The translations under genes and the position numbers were made by a program. The notes below the pieces were generated by a model. It saw only the letters and a list, made by a program, of their open reading frames with translations, did not search any database and was not told the origin of the DNA. From positions 208,102,244 through 208,166,243 of the forward strand of contig NC_081411.1 of assembly GCF_030272615.1 (NCBI RefSeq): a stretch of 64,000 bases of DNA, written 5' to 3'. The DNA is from Cryptomeria japonica. Lineage: Eukaryota; Streptophyta; Pinopsida; Cupressales; Cupressaceae. Position 1 is the first letter of the stretch, and the number at the start of each line of letters is the position of its first letter. Positions 57,355-64,000 of this stretch are shown piece by piece.

Positions 57355-59204
57355 ACTCATACATGTCACTAATTGCTTATTTAAAATAAGTCATACATAT
57401 ATCATTAATATAAATTTATTTAATTACAAATTAGATAGAATAATGTTTTAAATTATATGCCAAATTTACCACTATTTTTCAATTCCAAATGAACTGGGGT
57501 CATAATGGTACCTATGGACTTGGCTCCTCCATGACCACTCTGGATTCTTGCACAATATTTTTTAGCCTGATTGTATTGAATATTATGGAACATAGTTATA
57601 TTATGCTAAATCTAAAATATTTAAATCAAAATAAATGGTCTTGGTGTCTTGATTTTGTGGTTTCCCATGTGAAAAACATTTTTTTATTAATTCTTTCTAC
57701 GTTGTTGAAAATAATCTACGGATAATAGTAAAGAAAGATGGTATTTGATTGGTAAGAGTGACCCATCATTTATTAAATTGGAATCATTGTGAAGTAGGTT
57801 TCAGTATTCAACTTTTCCCTATATTTGGTCTACCATTGCTACCCATTATTGTATTTTTCTACTTTTGGACTTGCAAGAATGTATTCTTTGTTTCTCCCCA
57901 GTTGATATTGATGATCTATATTTAGTAAATCAGTTTCTTGAATAAATGTATATGTTTATTAGATAAATAAAATACCAAATTGAAAAACAACCAATTAAAA
58001 GGATTAAAAACTAGAGGCAAGATAAAGGTAAAAACTTCCTTCTTTATCACTTATTTCTCTCTAGTAAACCATTACAACATTTTACAATGGATGGGTGTAA
58101 ATTACTATTGACAGTTTAATCATTGAATAAGATGATATTTAATGAAAATAGATAAGAAAAATTCATTTGTCCAAAACTCCAAAGACTAGCTTTTTACATC
58201 ATTTTGTGTTTCTAGTCTCACTTCTTTCTTTAGTGTAAAATTACTCATATATGTAAGTGATCTCTTGTTTATTCGAGTTGATTACAAAATGTTCAACAAG
58301 AGCTAGATTGCTCCTTTTCTCACCACAACATAAGCATTATCAAGTTTTACATACAAAATACATAGATATGACAAAAAGCTAGGACAATTGCATTCTTATT
58401 GTTTGATTCATGCATGCAAACTAATGTGTGAAATACTGTCAGGTTGATGTTAAAAAAATTTAAATGATAGATATAGTTTCTCATTGTATAGTTCTATGAA
58501 TTTTTTTTGACAATCGAAACTTTATATTCATCAATGAAATAATCAAGCACATAAAGATCTTAATAATATTGAATTGTTTGTTGATTGTTTCATCATTTTT
58601 CTCCTTAATCATTTTTCGCCATTGAAATAATCAAGAACATAAAAAATATTAATAGTATTGAACTATTCAATTATTCGATTGTTTCATCATTTTTCTCCTT
58701 AATTATTGAATTCAACTATAAGTGCAATTTCCATATGTTTTCCTACTCAATCTACAAAGGAAAGGAAACGAAAGGAGGCCAATAAACACATAAGCCTATC
58801 TTGTGATTATAATTATATTGTAATAGTCATTTTTTCCTTTTAATGTTTGTATAGGCTTCAATGACCCTTGCATATAACAAGATACATAAAATTTATCATA
58901 ACAAATGATGTGTATTATTTTTTAATTGACTTTCATTTCTTCAAAAAATATTCTCCTAGATATTTTAGTTATTAAAATAGATCAAATATCTAATACTCAA
59001 CAAATTTAATGTTTAAATTTATATGTGAATTTATTTATTCTAATTTCTTTTCTTTATTAATGTTTTTAATTCTTTTCTATTTAATTTTGATAATTAAATA
59101 ATAAGAAAGTATTTTAATTACAAGTGTGTCCTTCTTTTCACATGTTAGTTTTGCATAGTAATTTAAATGCCAATACTATTGAATTTTTTGGATGAAGTCC
59201 TTAC
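57355..59204. other. No gene recognised; one diverged local duplication
   Basis: AT-rich DNA. 58537-58616 and 58624-58710 are diverged tandem copies (GAAATAATCAAG-ACATAAA ... GATTGTTTCATCATTTTTCT). ORF 57489-57725 has no motif. Confidence 0.5.
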
Positions 59205-61794
59205 TGTTCAACACAATGCACCACTGAGAGGGGAAAGGGTGAATCAATGGTTCTCAAACTTTTCCCTTCTAACAATCCTATGTGAGCATAGCGGTTATTA
59301 GATCTAAGTCGGAACAGACTTATCAATTAGTGGGGAGACCAACTCAAATGAAAACACATTCAAAGGGGCAATAGATAACACCAGTATGTATGAGGAAAAC
59401 CCAAGATGGGAAAAACCTCAGTGAGAAATGTTGTTGGAGTATACTACTCCAATCCAGCCTCACAAAGAATCTTTGTTATAATGTTTAGGGCACCAACAAA
59501 AGGAGCTACAACCCTTGATTTAGGGCACCCACCAAAGGAGCACCAACCCCTAACTAATTTATGGGCTACAACCCAAAGGAGCTACAACCCCTGCACTGAG
59601 CTACAACTCAGTGATCAAAATAAACATTCAAATACAAAAGTAATATCCTGGTTACAAAATATTTTTGCAACCTCTGCACGCAACTTCCTTCTGTCAGTGA
59701 GACACCTTCTCTCCTACACCGGTTCACTCTTCTACTGCTTTGCTTGTTGGTAAACTCTATCGATTCGCCTCTCCTCTATTCTACTCTACTGGATCTCCTC
59801 CTCATTGTTCTTCTCTTCATCGATACTAAACTCTATCGGTTCTATGTCTACCTATTCTGCAACTTCCTTCACTTTTGCTCAGCTAGTATGGACACTACTG
59901 TTTCAGCACTGCTACCAGTTGAACACTTCAACCCGGTTCTCCCTCACACTCAAGTCTCTTTTTAAATACTCATTGAGTACTTGACTAATTTTCTTTCACA
60001 TGCAAAAGTAACACTTAATCACTTCGCAGCAACGCTATCTTCTTCTATTCAGTAGCAACTTAACAATATCTTTGGCTTGTATATTTATAGCTTGGTTTTC
60101 TCACCAAAAGACAATTCAAATCTCAGGCAGTTAGGGTTTCCTCATCAACCTTGAGACAAACCAAATACAATCAAATCTTGTCTAATCCGATCTCCTAGAT
60201 AGCCAACTGCACATCTCTGCCATTAACGTGCCTTCCAATACATGTCTTCTAATCTTAGAAACCATGACCTCGTCTCTCGACCTACCTCTGTCAAAATGCC
60301 ATTAATGTTTCTGTTGATTCCTTCTGAAGGTGTTCTCACAATCTGATATTCTTGCTTAGATCCAAGTGCTAACAACTCCCTAATTTGTCTTTGTCGCTCA
60401 TTCTTCTTCGAGCTGCACTTTTTTAATCCGATCCACAAATTACAGCATCCATATTAAATGCACAACTGTAGAAACACCTATCTCTACATGGAACTCCGCC
60501 GACATCTGCATGCTTGCCACTTCATCTCCATGTGGAATCCATGTCAACATCAACCTCTGCTAGGTTTTCTGTGTCAGTATGGATTGGATCACTGACCAAC
60601 TCCATCATCGGGTTCATCTACTGGTATACTAACCTTGCCGCATAAACCCTCAAACCGGTCTGTCATCAACCTTGCACTCTGCTTCTCTTCTAGTGGACTA
60701 CTCAATCAGTAAACACTCTTGCTAACCTACCTTATGCATAACTTCATCAAATGGGCAGTCTTTTGCATTTGTGGCTTGTCCATATTACCAATGGACTTAC
60801 ATACCAGTAAACACTCTTGATGACACCATGTCATCAACCTTCCACAAACTACATCTTCAATCAGGCCATTCTTCTCTATTTGCATCTCCTCAACTTTTCC
60901 TTCTCCCTTATCATCTCGGACCATATCTCAATCGGTTTGTCAAAGTGACAAACTCATCACTCTTCATCTATACCAACATATCAACATGCCTTCTAAGTCA
61001 ATGCAGTGCATATCCCAATTTCATGTAATTGAGGCATTCCTTTGATTCACCGTTAGATCTGGTGTGAGCCTTCAAAACACCTGCCTTTGCCTCATCTTCC
61101 TTATCTCACAAGACTAAGATGTACACTTTCCATAATAAGAGATAAGTTCCACTAAAAAGTGAGAGTGACACCTTATGTCATCTGCATCCTACAATGCACT
61201 CATGTGACTTCCCTATTTGTGCAACACATCTTCAAATAGGCACATGTGATCCAGTATAGGAACATTCACTATTAGTCATTGCTTCTGATGATGACTGCAT
61301 CTTCATCTGGTGGGAGTCTTGATGTTCTGCAGCCTCACAGCATAATGATGACCTGTTCATCCTTCTCCTCCTGTGTTGATGTGATTTAGGTAGCATTCTG
61401 CCTCTTCATCATAAATAACAGCTCAAGCACCTTGCCCATTCTTCTTGTACAATGGTCATGACCTATGTCAGTTGGCAACTACTCACTTGTTTAATTTGAC
61501 TTCTCCATGTCAACACAACACTTACCAGTTGACATCCTTTCCTTACTAGTGATACACAATATCGGTAACCTATTCATCTCATCCACACAAGTCAAGCATT
61601 AACTTATGTACGAGTGACTACAATGATCATTCTTCTGAGTGGCATGCTCTTTCTTACCTTACCAATGTTCTACAATACAAGGTCATATCAATGATATCTC
61701 ATCTTGAACTCATGTATGATAGTGTCACACATACATCTCTCATATCGGTTGTCATCTCATACCGGTTGACATCAATGACAACACAATGCCAACA
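59205..61794 (-). repeat. LTR of the second SIRE-like element, about 2.6 kb
   Basis: On the minus strand it starts TGTTGGCATTGTGTTGTCATT at 61794 and ends near TGCATTGTGTTGAACA at 59205. CTGAGAGGGGAAAGGGTGAATCA-like text near the end (59222) is related to the same position of the 40764 element (CTGAGAGGGGAGGGGTGAATC), linking both to one lineage. TATAAATA on the minus strand lies at 60082-60089. ORFs inside (59406-59965) are fortuitous. Confidence 0.65.
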
Positions 61795-62070
61795 ATCTCC
61801 CCCTTTGGCATTGATGTCAACTCATGTAGTATTCGGCATACTACATAATCTCTATCCCCATTTGTGTGATCTAACTCTCCCCCTTTGTATAATCCATCAC
61901 ACATCTATAGTATGCAATATACTACAGAATCTCTCTTCCCCTTTGACAACAATCACAAAGGGCATTATCATGATATCATTCCTCCTTGCATTTAAGGGTC
62001 ACTGACAGAATTATTTCTCCCCCTTTTCTTTATCAGATGTATCTCCTCCTTTGATACCAATTGTTACAAA
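61795..62070 (-). other. Polypurine tract plus an array of further purine tracts
   Basis: On the minus strand CCAAAGGGGGAGAT abuts the LTR start. Upstream within 260 bp are ATGGGGATAGAGAT, AAAGGGGGAGAG, AAAGGGGAAGAGAG and AAAAGGGGGAGAAA. A TGGTATCAAAGG phrase (PBS-like) occurs at 62051-62062. Confidence 0.65.
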
Positions 62071-63040
62071 TTATTACATTTTTCTCAAGTCACAACACTT
62101 GAGATAGATGACTCAACCATCAACTGACACCAATTGGGCATGCAAATTTTATACCATTTGTTAAAATACTCAATTACAGAGGGATGTGTCAGTGAATACT
62201 ACTCACTTGTTGGTCAACCTGCATCACCTCCCATTTGATCCCAAATTTATTTAGAATCAAATGTGATTGTACTATGAATAAAACCATCCAAATGATAGGT
62301 AGATACCATTAACCATAAAATTCTCCAAGGTATTCCTACTACAATTTCCATCTTCTACAGTTTGGGCAGTCAATATCCTCACAAGTTCGAGAATGCTAGC
62401 CCTCCTCCATAAGCACTTGATCTCCCCCTGAGTCATACATCTCAGGTCCTTAATACCTGTCTGGTCCAATACAAGGGCTCCAATCATCTTCATATATTGG
62501 TTGAGATGTGCAACTGTGATCATCTGATGATGTTTCAGCTCCATTATTTCACCACAGCCTATGACATGATTCTAGATCTTGACACTACCATACAATATCA
62601 TCATGCCATAAATTAAACTGGTTAGCCCAATAACATGCATGTCTGCATGAACAACAATCATGCCACCATATGGCATTCAGGTATTTTCCAATACCACCTG
62701 AGACATGAACTCCACATTCCATGCTACCGGGGCTATTGCAATGATCTCCAACCTCATTGTCTTACATAACCTAAAAGTACCTATTAGCATTCATGTTGGT
62801 AACATCCCGCACATATAGGTTTCCTGTACTGGTTCATCATCACTAGCAAAGCACCTTCCTATGACTCCTAGCCTTTTGTGTCACTTTGTATCTAATTTCA
62901 ATTGTTATCTCGTCATACTTTGACACAACAGTAGCGATCCAACATACCTTTGTAGGTGTGTAGTCAGGGCAGCCTCTACGTACACTTGTCTTCTCATTTT
63001 CTTCCTTCATGCCGGCAGCAGTTTGTTCTTCCATGTGTCT
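62071..63040 (-). other. Region between gag remnant and polypurine tracts, no recognised domain
   Basis: ORFs at 62272-62544 (90 codons) and 62843-63034 (63 codons) on the minus strand show no known motif. Pol motifs were looked for and not found. Confidence 0.5.
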
Positions 63041-63107
63041 TTCTTCACTGAGGGCCCGGTGAATGATGAAGTCAATGGACTACTCCCCTCGAGGTCCTAC
63101 ATCTCCT

Positions 63108-64000
63108 CTAAGCCTTAGGAGATATCACCTGTGCATTGAATGCACCATGTTGGTCCATGGTTTTATTTTGTCGTGCATGGGGAGATCTTACCAGTCTAGT
63201 ATCTCCATTTTTCCTTCTTTGAGGATGGATCCTTGGTTGTCCATTCTTTGCATTTCCTCCATCTAGTCTCTTCATTTGCCACACTTGCTTTGCCCTATGG
63301 GTGGTAGCATTTCTTTGTCCTCTGTTGGTAGGAGGTCTTCTTTTATGTCTTCTCGTGTTCCTGCTTCCAATGAAGTTGTCTTCCATCTTCCCTTTGCCTT
63401 TGGGATCTGTATTGCTCCTCCTTCTTGCATCATCGGTCTTCATTCTTGTTTAAAATTCCTCACCGATTGTGTTTAGATCAATCTTCTTTCGAGGAGCATT
63501 TCTCACTATGAAGGTTTGGCCTTTGTTTTCTCCAATAGACAAGACAAATAGAATGTCATTATGGGGAACATTCTTGTTGGTGGAGCATTCACCAGAACCA
63601 CTTCCTAAACCTTCAGTATCCTTGGCATGCTTTTACTTCTTCAATATTTTATCCAAGACATCACTGTTGCCATCAAACCGGATTCTTACCTTGAGTTCAT
63701 CTTGACATTTCTTAAGGTCACTTCAAAGAGCCTCTATTTGTCCTACCAGCTGTAGATATTCTTTATCCTTAACTTCTAGTACAAATGCTAGATCATTACA
63801 CCGACACTCCTTGGTGCTTTCTTCTTGAGTCCTCGACATTGAGATGAATTTCTCAGATTCTTCAAGGAATTTTGTCAACTGGTTCTCCTCCACTATAGAA
63901 ACATTCTTGAATAACTTGTATTCCTTTCTTACTCTATTGATTTCTTTAAATAAATTTACAAGTTCTCCTTCAAGATCAACTTCTTCTTCATCTTCTTCTT
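63108..64000 (-). pseudogene. gag remnant of the second SIRE-like element (partial, extends past the window)
   Basis: One minus-strand frame from the window edge encodes an acidic coiled coil (EEDEEEVDLEGELVNLFKEI; VSIVEENQLTKFLEESEKF; EYLQLVGQIEAL). DSDVLDKILKK-type text then leads to KHAKDTEGLGSGSG, the SIRE-type gag linker (DGNSDVLDKILKK). An Arg-rich basic tail follows (NTRRHKRRPPTNRGQRN; GQRNATTHRAKQVWQMKR). At least three in-frame stops interrupt it. No intact zinc knuckle was found. Confidence 0.6.

Larger units (their letters stand above)
59205..64000 (-). mobile_element. Second pol-less SIRE-like LTR element, minus strand, runs off the window
   Basis: 3' LTR 59205-61794, polypurine tract 61795-61809 and a SIRE-type gag remnant from about 63100 to beyond 64000. 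Only about 1.3 kb separates gag from the polypurine tract, and no RT, integrase or RNase H motif is seen, so pol is absent. The 5' LTR and PBS must lie beyond 64000. Confidence 0.7.

Noticed and set aside
59406-59965. Two overlapping ORFs (115 and 73 codons)
   Set aside because: They lie inside the LTR of the second SIRE-like element and show no domain.
1-64000. tRNA, rRNA or small RNA genes
   Set aside because: Looked for tRNA-like arms and conserved rRNA phrases while reading; none seen. Only PBS sequences complementary to tRNA-Met were found.

Overview
This is nuclear DNA of a land plant, most likely a gymnosperm with a very large genome (conifer type; inferred). It is AT-rich, almost all of it is decayed LTR retrotransposon sequence of several lineages, and only one intact cellular gene is visible: an F-box/kelch protein gene on the minus strand at 20821-21798. 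No rRNA, tRNA or CRISPR locus was recognised.

Layout. (1) 589-1047: remnant of a Ty3/gypsy protease. (2) 2518 to about 19726: a large, old Ty3/gypsy element of the Tat type on the plus strand. It has a tandemly duplicated small ORF before gag, then gag, protease, a G-patch segment, reverse transcriptase, two RNase H domains and integrase. After pol it carries an antisense plant-mobile-domain (PMD) pseudogene with a recognisable intron, then the 3' LTR. (3) 20821-21798: F-box/kelch gene. (4) 23878 to about 29577: a decayed Ty1/copia element on the minus strand with a tRNA-Met-type PBS. Next to it are GT microsatellites, a 41-bp minisatellite and the polypurine tract plus LTR start of a related plus-strand copia element (30148 onward). 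(5) About 33850-34693: a gypsy-type LTR on the minus strand with its polypurine tract; the following 4-6 kb is mostly non-coding. (6) 40764-48758: a complete minus-strand LTR element with two LTRs of about 1.2 kb, PBS, polypurine tract and a 6-bp target-site duplication. It has no pol. It encodes a gag remnant (coiled coil and five zinc knuckles) and a second 1125-codon frame of unknown function broken only by stop codons. (7) 49413-50211: a 0.4-kb tandem duplication. (8) 50674-51319: a second copy of the DNA flanking the Tat element and the F-box gene, without the Tat element (an apparent empty site), with a truncated F-box/kelch C-terminus. (9) 51674-57354: a decayed plus-strand Ty1/copia element. 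(10) 59205-64000: a second pol-less SIRE-like element on the minus strand with a 2.6-kb LTR, running off the window.

Most promising for novelty: the pol-less SIRE-like element at 40764-48758 with its long unknown ORF; the antisense PMD gene inside the Tat element; and the paralogous empty site that dates that insertion relative to a local duplication. All retroelement proteins here are broken by stops or lack catalytic residues, so none looks autonomous today. Family names rest on motif recognition by eye; no database search was run.
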